This document shows positions 33,101 to 42,289 of a stretch of 64,000 nucleotides of DNA, in pieces. Below the pieces are notes generated by a model, which was given only the letters and a program-made list of their open reading frames with translations, was not told the DNA's origin and searched no databases. This stretch comes from Ceratopteris richardii (taxonomy: Eukaryota > Streptophyta > Polypodiopsida > Polypodiales > Pteridaceae). The DNA is taken from contig CM035413.1 in assembly GCA_020310875.1 (NCBI GenBank), positions 181,592,085-181,656,084 on the forward strand, in the 5' to 3' direction. Each line of letters begins with the position of its first letter. Positions within the stretch are counted from its first letter, which is position 1. The position numbers and the translations under genes were made by a program.

Positions 33101-34357
33101 ATGAGTATATACACAAACAAGAAAAGACAAAAAGCTTATCATGATGTTCACATAAAAGACAAAGATCTACAAGAAGGAGACCTGGTCTTAGCTTACACAA
33201 TTAAGGAACATCAGAAAAAGTTTCAGAAAAAAGGTCATGGGCCATATATCATACATCAGATAAGCAAGAGTGGAGCTATTCAATTAGCCAACATTGATGG
33301 GGAAATCATGCCAAATTTCATAAGTGGATGTAGAGTGAAGAGGTATGAGTGCCCATTAACTACTGAGGAATGGAGAAGATTGCAAAAGGCCCAAAACAGG
33401 AAAAAAGAAGAAGAAAGTATTAGAAAGGAGGCTCAACTAGAAGCCAAAGAGAGAATTAGAAAATTGAAACAAGTGTGCTTATGTGAAAACACTCTAAAAC
33501 AAAAAGAACATTTGCCTTTGATTATGATGAATTATCAGAATGAAAACATAAGGGTTTTGATAGATTCAGGAGCTCAAGTGAATCTAATTAGCTCAGCCTT
33601 GATCAATAAGTTTAACCTTAAGAGAGCTGAAAGCAGAATTTTGATCAAAACCCTGGGAGGGAAAAGAATTCAGAGTATATCTTCACTTTCTATTAAAGTG
33701 AAATTTAATAATGAATATATGGAGATAGATTGTGAAGAGTGGCCAGACCATTTAATGACTGAAAAGCTGATTTTAGGGCAACCATGGCTCAAACAAGGTA
33801 AAGTCATCTTAAATTTTGAAAAAATGAAGCTTAATTTGACCATCAAGGACAAAAAGTTTTTAATGTTCTTTCTGAGTAATGAAGAGCAGGTAGTTCATAT
33901 GGATGTTCATGACCCAGATCTCGAAGGATTTACTTTCTCAATGGAGGACAGGAACATTTTGACAATACAAAGTGATCAAGCGTCATACACTCAAGACCAG
34001 CAAAAGACTGAAAAGGTAAAGGTGGATGAGGAGACAAAACAAAGAAGACTATTATTGCCAAATTTGCAATATCAACAAATCAGAACAAGAGGAATATGGA
34101 AACAAGTCAGGCACAGTTATTGCTCACCAAAACAGGAAATAAGAACAAAATGGATATGGAAGCCAAAAAGTGTCACAAAATGTTCATCCACAGAGCATGG
34201 ATATTTCCATAACAGAAAGACAAATGGAGTAAAACATTACTGGGTGAAAAAATCAGAATTGGGTCAATGGAAGAGGGATAATCCACAGTGGACCTATTTT
34301 TGGAATTTTGAAAATGACAAAAAAATATTTCCTTCTTTCCCCTCAGAAGAAAATTAG
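30161..34357 (+). CDS. Gypsy pol: RT, RNase H, two H2C2 domains, integrase, second protease
   Basis: 1398 codons in a frame different from gag. RT at about residues 100-275: 'ISPIVVVPKKNGKLRVCINL', 'FRVMPFGLTNAPATFQ', 'IYVDD' near 240. RNase H about 370-470 ('FHVHVDASNYALG', 'TEREGLGMIFAVKKYRHYL'). Two zinc domains, H-x6-H...C-x2-C, at about 585-630 and 715-757. Integrase D-D-x35-E: 'WGLDFIGP' (about 785), 'LVSDRGTHF' (about 848), 'HPQANGLAES' (about 884). After the integrase tail there is a retropepsin-like segment, 'VLIDSGAQVNLIS' (about 1134) and 'LILGQPWL' (about 1205). The last 150 residues are basic and unrecognised. Confidence 0.93.
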   Translation: MKPKREKKKGEAYDNEEQTKKIVITQEEGEERQIVIADDMTSQEEEALRNLAKNYRDVFAYSYKDLKGIDPKICEHKIPMTPDAKPSKQRHYTFNDKYSAKIKEEIDKLLAANFIYEIEYTEWISPIVVVPKKNGKLRVCINLKKVNAATIRDSYPLPITDHLLERVAGKEVYSFLDGFSGYNQVPIALEDQHKTAFSTEWGVYAFRVMPFGLTNAPATFQRLMCHIFKEFLRNVMEIYVDDLCTFSLKRQDHLQDLERIFRKCRTYRVCLNPEKCVFYVRQGRMLGHIVSKNGISTNEKKIKAIIELPRPTNVKELQTFMGHCGYYRKFVYKFADIAKPLYALITKFEWTEECDKAFETLKTCLVTAPILKTPQWDKIFHVHVDASNYALGCVLAQPIEGSKLDFPVAYASRQLNIAGKNYTTTEREGLGMIFAVKKYRHYLLANKFKFFVDHQALLYLVNKPCHTGRIVRWFLLLMEFEFEVVVRQGKTHLRADHLSRIQSKEPSSPIDDDLPDTYLFKVESVPEWSMSLIPLLTMGPCRSLANNTHLVLQSRNFMLLAGHLYHLNQSGILEYCTPEEEQHEYVRKAHCWNPCTHASTIVTLSNLNRMGVHWPNKIQDVERYIDNCQKCQTWQKSELITLYWFQKNPEWSENIVEKLKRKEKGKQVIAGADSRNLQVISEEYQLIGEQLYKRGMDGYLRICVPEEKYLEMLEMAHSGVAGGHFSSDRTAKLILYSGFWWPTLFPDAKTYVRRCDVCQRVSQPNKRDNMPLIPLISARAFSKWGLDFIGPIHPPARQSHAEYILVATDYLTKWAEAKATKRNDAHTTARFLYENIITRFGLPIELVSDRGTHFLNQIIENMTNYFMISHNKSAPYHPQANGLAESTNKVLCNVLSKLVNTNRNDWDYQLNHVLWAYRVAYKTALGTTPFNLVYGQNAVLPMEFLIPTLKVGSQYNWTGHELSERVIDLEKLGASRLQAVMSIYTNKKRQKAYHDVHIKDKDLQEGDLVLAYTIKEHQKKFQKKGHGPYIIHQISKSGAIQLANIDGEIMPNFISGCRVKRYECPLTTEEWRRLQKAQNRKKEEESIRKEAQLEAKERIRKLKQVCLCENTLKQKEHLPLIMMNYQNENIRVLIDSGAQVNLISSALINKFNLKRAESRILIKTLGGKRIQSISSLSIKVKFNNEYMEIDCEEWPDHLMTEKLILGQPWLKQGKVILNFEKMKLNLTIKDKKFLMFFLSNEEQVVHMDVHDPDLEGFTFSMEDRNILTIQSDQASYTQDQQKTEKVKVDEETKQRRLLLPNLQYQQIRTRGIWKQVRHSYCSPKQEIRTKWIWKPKSVTKCSSTEHGYFHNRKTNGVKHYWVKKSELGQWKRDNPQWTYFWNFENDKKIFPSFPSEEN

Positions 34358-34368
34358 GAGGGGAAGGA
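34354..34368 (+). promoter_or_regulatory. Internal copy of the polypurine tract
   Basis: TTAGGAGGGGAAGGA at the end of pol is identical over 15 bases to the tract at 39422-39436 that primes plus-strand DNA at the 3' LTR. It may act as a central plus-strand primer, as known in Ty1 and lentiviruses. Confidence 0.65.
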
Positions 34369-34866
34369 AAGAAGACAGATAAAAAAAAAAAAAAAAAAAA
34401 AAAAAAACCAGAAAAATATATATTTTATTTTCTTGATTTTCTTTCTAAAATTAAAAAAACACAAAGCAAGATATAGGGAGGGAAAGAGTAACTTATTATG
34501 GAAAAAAATGGAAAAAAGTTGTTTTGTCTTATTGTTGTTTAATTTTTTTTGTGTGATCATCTTTTTTGACCACTACTTTTTCAAGTTTCTTCATTAATCA
34601 TCTTTTCTAGCATCATCTTTCTATTCAGGAATTTGTTTTTTGAGCAAGGAAGTGACAATTGGAGAGAGCACATTAGATGTCTTGCTACACCTGTGTTGCT
34701 CACTTAAAATTGAGTCTCTTGGAAAAAAGCAAAAATTGCTTGGAACTTGTCTTTCTTATTTTTTTATATATGTCAGTAACATTCCAGAATAATATAGTAT
34801 TTTCTTGTAAAATCTTGTGACTCATGTGGGTGGAGTATTTTCTTTTCTGTTATATATAAATACAGG
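34369..34866 (+). other. Spacer between pol and the extra ORF
   Basis: No gene seen. It starts with an A run of about 27 (34380-34406), is very T- and A-rich, and ends 'ctgttatatataaatacag', a good plant 3' splice site placed one base before the ATG of the next ORF. Confidence 0.6.
34380..34406 (+). repeat. Poly(A) run
   Basis: About 27 consecutive A residues shortly after the internal polypurine tract and the pol stop. It is either a simple run or a trace of an RNA tail copied into the element. Confidence 0.9.
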
Positions 34867-37800
34867 ATGGTGAATGCAAAGGAGTTGACAATCCATGACT
34901 TTAAAGTTGATTCAGTGACTTTGTCCAGAGGACACTGGTTTTTGGATAGTGATGCAGTTGAAGAACAAGTGGACGTAGAATCAGATGAAGACCAAGAAAT
35001 CCCAGAAGCTGAAAAAATAGCAAAAGAACTTAAAGAAATTCTGGGAGTGATAGGACAGCATATCTTCACAGTAGCAGTGGGAGGATATAAGTACACTATG
35101 CTGTGCCAGGAATTTTACAGATTTCAGAAAACTTCTGTCAACCTCAAGAGATGGAAAGCTGTGGGATTGCACAAGCTCTTGGAAGAACCTATTTTCTTTA
35201 TTGACTTTGAAAGAGTAGCACAAGTAATGGGAAGTTTGGAGGAAGTGGGAAAAGGTAATGATGCCTACTTCAGATGCAAAGTGAAGAACAAGGACAATCA
35301 GGAGGTACGGATAACTATCAAAGCAGAACATATCAGAGCCGCCTTACAGTTCTATCCAATGGGCACCAAACTGGACCAAAGTTTTGTCAAGAAAAATAAG
35401 GAGACTTACACGGGATATGTAAAGTTCACTGACTTCAAGGGAAGAGAAAATGAAGAATATGCTATAAGAATGTTCTTGCAGTTCTTTTGTTTTCCAAAAT
35501 TACCAAGGTACACCATGCCTCATAAGTCAGTAACTCTATTGATGTTCAATAACAAAGATAGAACCAAGCCATTTGGGGTAATGGATGTCTCACCATACAT
35601 CCATGAACAGCTGAAGGAGGCAGCAAAGCACTGGGAGCAGAAGAAATTCATGAATGGAGCCCAGTATTTGACAAGAATCATTTATCATATACTTGGAATG
35701 GAAGAACAGTTAAAGTTAGCTCCTGAAGCACAGTACTTCAGAAATCTGATGTCAGGAATCAAAAGTCCCCCAAGAAAGGCACTTGGAATAGAATCAGAAG
35801 GACAAACTCGCATGAGGGGAACAGGAATGAAGAGAAAAGTAATCTCTGAGGAAGTGATTCCAGTAAAGAAAAGAAGGTTGGACCCCAGAAAAGTAGAATT
35901 AGAACAGGTAGAAGAAACAAGAGAGGAACAGGTGGCAGCACAGAAAAAGGGACAATCCTCCAGTGAACCTCACCCTCCGCAGACAAGTAAAGAACAGCTT
36001 TATACTTATCTCACTCAAGGAAACAACAAAAGAGCTATATATGAGGCTCAGTATCAAAAAATGTTGGAAGATTTTTCATGCAAAGCTATAGATTGGATCC
36101 AAGAAGAGGTGGAGCACTATGAAGCATTACATGAGGAAATGATGGCAGCCGAAACTGAAGAGATATTTGTGAAGAAGGAGGTAGAATTGCTGGCATACTT
36201 CAAGGAGTTGCAAGGACCTCCAGAGGCCAGGACTACCGTGATAGTGAAAAAGAAGATGCCAAGGAAACCTGTTCAAAAGAAGAAGATGATAAAGAAAGGG
36301 AAAGGAAAAATGGAAGATGAACCTGTGATGAAAGAAATGGAACAAGTAATTACAAAAGAAACACAGAAGCTAATCTCAGTGATGGAAGTATCAAAGCCTA
36401 CAGAACAAGAAGTGGGAGGATCTTCACGATTCTCATCTGATTCAGATAGTGATATTGAAAACTTCTTGTTAAAAAGTCTAAATCTTTCAATACCAACTAC
36501 TCCTAATGTGGTTATGCAAGACACAGAGAAGCTGAAGACACCTGAGGATTCAAGTAAGAAATCTCAAGAGAAGCAGACACAGGAGGAAATAGTTCCACAG
36601 ATGAGTGCTGAAGAAAAAAGAAGGCTGTTAAAAGGAAAGGCAAGAATGACAGAAGAGGAAAACCAGAAGAGAGATGAAGATAGCTCTGGAATAATGAATT
36701 TTGGTGGAAATTCAATATGGACCGAACCTTCACAGACACAATTCCAATTAAATGCAAGGTTGACTGCAAGTTTAGAGGAACTAGCAAAGAAGGTATTCGG
36801 CAGTTCAAATAATCAGCAGAAGGATGCATCCGAAGAACAGGAAAGCAAGAAGTTAGAACCAGAAAAGAATGCTCAAGAGGTCTTGGGACAAGTAATAGAG
36901 GAAGGAATTGTTCAAAGTATAAAGGATGTGCTGCAGGATATAAAAAGCAGTGGGGACTTTACATCTAAGAATGATCAAGAACAAGAGGTAGAAGCAGATT
37001 TTATGGACAGTGAGGAGCAAGATCAAGAATACACAAATGAGAAAAGAAATGACCAGGTTGCTTGTACAAAAGAAATTGAATCAGTTGAAATTCAGGAAAA
37101 ACAGGAACAGGAAGAGCAACTCAGGAAAGTTCAACAAACTCTTGTTGGAAAGGACTCAAACAGAAGTCAGGAAACCCTAACACAAGAGAAGGAGATACAA
37201 ACTAAGGGAGACCAGCTCTTTACAGAGAAGCAACAAGTATTGGAAGAAAAGAAGTCATTAGAAAAAAAGAGGGCTTCAGATTTTTCAGAGCAGAAGAGTG
37301 CAAATGACAAAGCACTAGTTTATGAAGAGGATGATACCAATCAGGATACAAAGACTGATGATCACAGTTATGAAGAACAAGACATTCAGGACATAGAAGA
37401 TGAAACAGCAGCAGAAGAAGAGAATGTGGATAAAGAAGATAAGCAAATTGAAGTTAGACAGACAGAAATAGAAGTAGGGTTGGAAAGAATACCCAAAAAT
37501 ATAAGATCAGCCTGTCAAATAATTATGAGCAACATTGAACAGTTCAGACCATCTAGTAGAAATATGATCATATCAGGAATGGTGGCTGAATCAGAATTTG
37601 AAAAAGGAAGTTTAATTATCAAAGAACACAAGAGGGAAAAAGAGCAGATGATAGAGCAATTAAGGGTGATGAAGGAAAGGAATGAAGAATATATCAATAG
37701 AATCATTGCTTTGGAAGAAGCTGAGGTTCAGAAGCAGAACAGGATCCAATATTTGGAAGAAAAGAGTGTAAAGTTATCAGAGCAGAATGCCAAAATGGAA

Positions 37801-39366
37801 ATGGAAATAAAAGCCATAGGAGGAAGATACAGAACTTTACAAACATCCTATCAAATCCTGACTAGAGCACATGAAGAGATTAATAAAGTGTTGTTAGAAG
37901 AAGGTCAACTACAAGATGGAGGTAAACCTGTTCAATTGACAGAGGAAGAAAAGGAAGAGCTGCATAAAGAAATTCAAAGACTTCAAATAGAATTAAAAGA
38001 GGCCAAAGAAATGGAGAAACAGGCAAACACTCATGCTGCTACATCAATGAGAGGGTATCATCAATTACATTTGGAGGTAGAGAAGGAAAGAAGTGAATGG
38101 CAAACAAAGATGGAGAAAGAAAGAAATGAGTGGAGGAAGGAAAAGGAGTTATGGGCAGCTCAGAACAAAAGTTCAATAATGACTATAGAAGAATTACAGA
38201 AACAGTTGGAGAAATCAAAAGTTCAAGAAGAAATTCAAGATCAAGTACAGGCAGAATATACAGATAACAGAGAATATGAAACAGGGGACAGGGAACAAGA
38301 GAACAAGGAACCAGCAGCAAGAGAAACAGAGGAAAAATATTCTGAAGATTTTGTCCAGAAATTATTGACCAATAGAGAGTCAAGAATGGAATTTATCAGA
38401 AAAATGCATGATGAGTATGAAGATCAAATAGTTACCTTTGCTCTGAATAAAGGCATTAATCCAGATCAGCATCATTGGGCTGCAGATGGATTGGGAATAC
38501 CTTTCTGTATGATTTTGGAGAGTATAAAGAATTATCAATTGGCCAGAGTAGGGCTATCTCCAAACAAATACCTTGAGTATGAAGAAGATATTAATGTCAC
38601 GAAGGAGTTATTTGAAAGAGCAAATCCTAAATGGAGAAATAAGTGGTTGGATGCCAATAAGGAATGTAGGAAAATCTGGAAAGAGGCACCTTTGAATTTA
38701 AAGATCAACCCAGCTTATTGCCCAGTTGCCAGAAGAAGAGAATGGACTGTTTTTTGGGAAAGAAGAAAAACAGGTCAGATTCCAGCAAAATGGCTGAACT
38801 TTCCAAAAATAGCAGGACCAAAGGCAGGAACTTGGCCTACAAAAAGTTACATGGTGAATACTGCTGAGTCAGTTTTAACAACATATAAAGATGTTAATGA
38901 TCCGGCTTGTATATTACTTGTCAGAATAATGAGGTTGATTCTAGCCTGTATAGAGACCTACACTGATACAGATGTCAGAATTTTGAACTACATAGGTTTT
39001 AATTTGCCAACAGATGCTCTTTTGTTTGATTTGAGTGAGACACCAGACAGGATTTGTTTGATGGCCTACTACAGTAGAATAATATTTTTGGGCAGTCATT
39101 TTTTGCAAATATTTGAAGATGCTTTTGATTATGGATTCTTTGAAAGGGAGTCAGAAATTTTTGGAAACTTATCTGTTGTTACAAAAGCAAGACTTACTGC
39201 CTATGAAGCTGCTTACACAGAATATTTGAAGAAGGATGTCATAGATAAGCCTGAAGCTGCGATACAATGGAGAAAAGCTTTGTTCGAGATGGTCAACAAT
39301 TTGAATGTAACAGAAAGGAAAAGCCATGATTTACTGTCACAGGTATATCAAAGGAAGAAGAAATGA
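34867..39366 (+). CDS. Extra ORF of the Gypsy element, 1499 aa, function unknown
   Basis: A single open frame filling the position where some plant Gypsy elements carry an env-like or extra ORF. It shows no gag, pol or known enzyme motif. Residues 1-300 look globular ('FTVAVGGYKYTMLCQEFYRF', 'IRAALQFYPMGTKL', 'FLQFFCFPKLPRYTMPHKSV', 'QYLTRIIYHILGMEEQ'). About 300-870 is highly charged, rich in E, K and Q, and probably disordered. About 880-1120 has a heptad-like coiled coil. About 1158-1499 is a second globular part ('INPDQHHWAADGLGIPFCM', 'KINPAYCPVARRREWTVFWE', 'VRIMRLILACIETYTDTDVR'). No signal peptide or convincing membrane segment is seen, so an envelope role is unsupported. The long frame argues for recent selection or youth. 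Confidence 0.85.
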   Translation: MVNAKELTIHDFKVDSVTLSRGHWFLDSDAVEEQVDVESDEDQEIPEAEKIAKELKEILGVIGQHIFTVAVGGYKYTMLCQEFYRFQKTSVNLKRWKAVGLHKLLEEPIFFIDFERVAQVMGSLEEVGKGNDAYFRCKVKNKDNQEVRITIKAEHIRAALQFYPMGTKLDQSFVKKNKETYTGYVKFTDFKGRENEEYAIRMFLQFFCFPKLPRYTMPHKSVTLLMFNNKDRTKPFGVMDVSPYIHEQLKEAAKHWEQKKFMNGAQYLTRIIYHILGMEEQLKLAPEAQYFRNLMSGIKSPPRKALGIESEGQTRMRGTGMKRKVISEEVIPVKKRRLDPRKVELEQVEETREEQVAAQKKGQSSSEPHPPQTSKEQLYTYLTQGNNKRAIYEAQYQKMLEDFSCKAIDWIQEEVEHYEALHEEMMAAETEEIFVKKEVELLAYFKELQGPPEARTTVIVKKKMPRKPVQKKKMIKKGKGKMEDEPVMKEMEQVITKETQKLISVMEVSKPTEQEVGGSSRFSSDSDSDIENFLLKSLNLSIPTTPNVVMQDTEKLKTPEDSSKKSQEKQTQEEIVPQMSAEEKRRLLKGKARMTEEENQKRDEDSSGIMNFGGNSIWTEPSQTQFQLNARLTASLEELAKKVFGSSNNQQKDASEEQESKKLEPEKNAQEVLGQVIEEGIVQSIKDVLQDIKSSGDFTSKNDQEQEVEADFMDSEEQDQEYTNEKRNDQVACTKEIESVEIQEKQEQEEQLRKVQQTLVGKDSNRSQETLTQEKEIQTKGDQLFTEKQQVLEEKKSLEKKRASDFSEQKSANDKALVYEEDDTNQDTKTDDHSYEEQDIQDIEDETAAEEENVDKEDKQIEVRQTEIEVGLERIPKNIRSACQIIMSNIEQFRPSSRNMIISGMVAESEFEKGSLIIKEHKREKEQMIEQLRVMKERNEEYINRIIALEEAEVQKQNRIQYLEEKSVKLSEQNAKMEMEIKAIGGRYRTLQTSYQILTRAHEEINKVLLEEGQLQDGGKPVQLTEEEKEELHKEIQRLQIELKEAKEMEKQANTHAATSMRGYHQLHLEVEKERSEWQTKMEKERNEWRKEKELWAAQNKSSIMTIEELQKQLEKSKVQEEIQDQVQAEYTDNREYETGDREQENKEPAARETEEKYSEDFVQKLLTNRESRMEFIRKMHDEYEDQIVTFALNKGINPDQHHWAADGLGIPFCMILESIKNYQLARVGLSPNKYLEYEEDINVTKELFERANPKWRNKWLDANKECRKIWKEAPLNLKINPAYCPVARRREWTVFWERRKTGQIPAKWLNFPKIAGPKAGTWPTKSYMVNTAESVLTTYKDVNDPACILLVRIMRLILACIETYTDTDVRILNYIGFNLPTDALLFDLSETPDRICLMAYYSRIIFLGSHFLQIFEDAFDYGFFERESEIFGNLSVVTKARLTAYEAAYTEYLKKDVIDKPEAAIQWRKALFEMVNNLNVTERKSHDLLSQVYQRKKK

Positions 39367-39421
39367 AGAAAAGTGACCAAAGTAGAGGATCACAAAAATC
39401 TTTCGTCAGGAGCCGAAAGGC

Positions 39422-39436
39422 TTAGGAGGGGAAGGA
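39422..39436 (+). promoter_or_regulatory. 3' polypurine tract of the Gypsy element
   Basis: TTAGGAGGGGAAGGA directly abuts the TG of the 3' LTR, the standard plus-strand primer position. Confidence 0.93.
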
Positions 39437-40269
39437 TGTTGGAAGGTGTATTCTTGGAAAAGCATTTTTGATGTAAAAAATTAGTAAAAAGTCAAAAAAA
39501 ACTTGTAAAATATTTATGCAATGGTTGTAAAAATAAGGAAGAGTCTTCCTTATGTGGTTGAGGATCTCATGTAATTTTTGTAGAATTTTTAGAAACTCTT
39601 AGATAGCATTTTTTAGAAAATTAGAGAAAAAGACCTACTTTCAAGTGTGAAAAGGGACACTTGAAAATGTATATAAGTCAATTTTCTCTATTTTGGAGAG
39701 GTTGGTTAGTCATTTGCTCAAGCTATCAATAGAGAAGAAAGAGTTTCTGCAAAAATCGTGTTTTCTCCTGTTGAGTGTATTTTCTTTGATGTGTGAGCTT
39801 GTCTCTTGCTTAATCATGGAGATTTGTGAGTTACATTTGTGTATTATTGAGTAAGTTGTATGAAGAGAGAGACCTATTGCTGTAAATGAGTGGAAAGAAC
39901 TGAAGGAAATTTCAAAATTGTGAAAATCGTCTGTTGGTACAGAATCGCGATTGTCTCGTCTTTGTGATACAGGTGATATTTTTCAATTTTGAGTTCATAT
40001 TTGTATTCTGCTAATGAAATGGCATGGTTTTGACATAAAGAACATAGAAAATGATGGAGATTTGCCTTAGTTATGGTAAACTCAAGATTTTCTCTTCATC
40101 TTCAATTTCTCTCAGCAATCCAGCCATCAATTTCTTATTTCCTTGAATCTATTATCTTGAAGGGGCTGTGGTCTTATGGATATTCCTAGGATTGACAAAA
40201 TAAAGATGATTTGTTGATTCTTTGTTACTTCATGATTGGAGAGGACAACTTGGAGTCCAAAACAAAACA
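39437..40269 (+). repeat. Gypsy 3' LTR
   Basis: 833 bp, the same ends as the 5' LTR, with two substitutions and one A fewer in a run. Followed by the target duplication CACCT at 40270-40274. Confidence 0.97.
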
Positions 40270-41127
40270 CACCTCCTCTTGACGATGTCATGGTTGTCAT
40301 GCTTTCTTCTAACTTGTCTTCATGACCTCCTTTGTGCATCATGGATGCTCCTAGCTTTCTAAAGAACTCCTTTCATAGAGATGGCTCATCCTAGTGATTT
40401 GAAATTACCTTTTGTGGCTGCTCATACTCTTCCTTTGGCTCTTCCAAATGTGAAATTCGGTTTGACTCCACTTTCTCTTCTTTGGACTTTTTTTGGATCT
40501 TTCACTCTTTGCAAGCTAACTCCCCCTTGCTTCATAATCTTTGATTAATTCTTCATGGCTGATTATATACCTAAAAACTCAAGAATGGGCTGATCATATA
40601 TGAACTCTTTCATGACTTCTCTTCATGTGAAGCATTTGTAGCTCCCATATCTTCCAAGCTTCCTTCATCACCTATAAAACAACATAAGAAATCCTCAATG
40701 TGAAAAGTTTTGCCTCTTGCACCTAACAAGGCTTGCCATTCCTCTTGGGATGGTCTTAATTGCCTTTACATAGGCTTGCCACTCCTCTTGGGAATGTTCT
40801 TACTTGCCATAGGCTTTGCACTCTCTTTGGTGGTCTTACTTGCCTTAATCTTTCACTAGACCTTCACTTGGTCCTTGGTGCTTCTTGCATGTAACAAGGC
40901 TTGCCATTCCTCATGGCATGGTCTTACTTGCCTTCACATAAGCTTGCCATTCCTCTTGGGATGGTCTTACATGCCTTTACATAGGTTTTCCACTCCTCTT
41001 GGAATGGTCTTACTTGCCTTTACTTTGACTTGCCACTCTCTTTTGGTGGTCTTACTTGCCTTAACCTTTCACTAGACCTTTACTTGATCTATGATTGGAA
41101 ATTACCAACACATAATGTGGATTTTTT
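40270..41127 (-). mobile_element. Insertion H, copy 2, right part
   Basis: Duplicate of 2430-3287, including the array of about 60-bp repeats (40718-41090). It starts with the right target duplication of the Gypsy. Confidence 0.55.
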
Positions 41128-42010
41128 TCATCCCTTTACATCAGACCTTATCGTTGCAATAATCACTTGCATACCTAGGAAATATGTGAGCTCACTTAAG
41201 TCACTGATTTTGAACTCCTCTTGCATGTGTCTCTTGATCCTTTGAATGGCATTGAGATCATCACCTATCACAATTATGTCATCCACATGTACACATAGGT
41301 AGATAAAATCATTGTGATGCTTTTTGATGAATAAAGAAGGATCTGAGTTATTAGATATGTACCCTTGATCTTGAAGATATGTAATCAATATGAAATTTCA
41401 AGCTCTAGGAGCTTGTTTTAATCCATACAATGCTTTCTTAAGTATGCAAACATAAGATGTATGATTAGGGTCTTCAAAACCTAGAGCTTATGACATGTAT
41501 ACCTCTTTACTTATCCAACCATTTAGAAATGAATTTTTCACATCAAGTTGGGGGAGTCTCCAATTTCTTGCAACAACTACACTTATCAATGTTCTGATTG
41601 TAGTCATCTTTGCAACTGGTGAGAATGTTTCCTCATAGTCTATACCATGAGTTTGTGAGCATCCTTTGGCAACTAATCTTGCCTTGTACCTGCAAATTTT
41701 TCTATCTGAATTCCTTTTTAGTTTATATACCCATCTATAATCAATTACCTTTTGATTGGGTGACATTAGAACCGATTCCCAAGTATCCATCTCCTTCAAA
41801 ACATCGATTTCTTCTTTCATAGCCTTTTCCCAATTAAGGTTTCCCTTTGCCTCTTCATAGGTTGAGGGCTCTTCTGAATTGAGTCCTTTTCCAAGTAAAC
41901 CAAATGCTTTGCAACAAATGTGGAATCATATCCATACCTCTCTAGTTGTTTTTCCTCCCTTGTTGACCTTCTAGGTGCTTGCTTGCAGTGTTCTCCACAC
42001 TCTTGCATTT
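41128..42010 (-). pseudogene. Element A reverse transcriptase region, copy 2
   Basis: Duplicate of 3288-4170, with the same minus-strand '[15 protein letters not shown]' and 'CVHVDDIIVIGDD' landmarks. Fossil. Confidence 0.85.
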
Positions 42011-42289
42011 TTGCTTTGCCTCTTGACTTCCATAGCTTGTAATACTTTTCTCTTTAATCTTGGTAATCATATGTATAACTTCTTGGATCTTGGACCTATG
42101 TATCATGTTTGCTTCCTAGTTGATGAAAATTAGAATCAAGATCATATGATAGAGTTACCTTTTGTTGTCTTCATCATACCAATACCTGTGTTCTTCAAAC
42201 AAAACATCCTTACTTGTAGTGAATTGCTTGGTTCAAGGATTATAGAACCTGTAACCCATCTGAGTTGAATCATATCCCATAAATACTGT

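Larger units (their letters stand above)
22818..40269 (+). mobile_element. Young 17.45 kb Gypsy (Ty3-type) LTR retrotransposon
   Basis: Complete LTR to LTR, with TG...CA ends, a tRNA-Asp-type primer site, a gag-protease frame, a pol frame in RT-RNase H-integrase (Ty3) order, a 3' polypurine tract and an extra large ORF between pol and the 3' LTR. The primer-site type, size and extra ORF suit the Athila/Tat branch of plant Gypsy elements, but the second protease and doubled zinc domain do not fit the usual scheme. The LTRs differ by two substitutions and one base of run length. At a generic plant rate near 1e-8 per site per year that is of order 0.1 million years. It looks largely whole, with about one or two breaks. 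Confidence 0.97.

Noticed and set aside
34867-39366. Extra ORF as a retroviral envelope gene
   Set aside because: I see no signal peptide, no convincing transmembrane segment near the C-terminus, no furin-type cleavage context and mostly charged sequence. Position alone does not support it.
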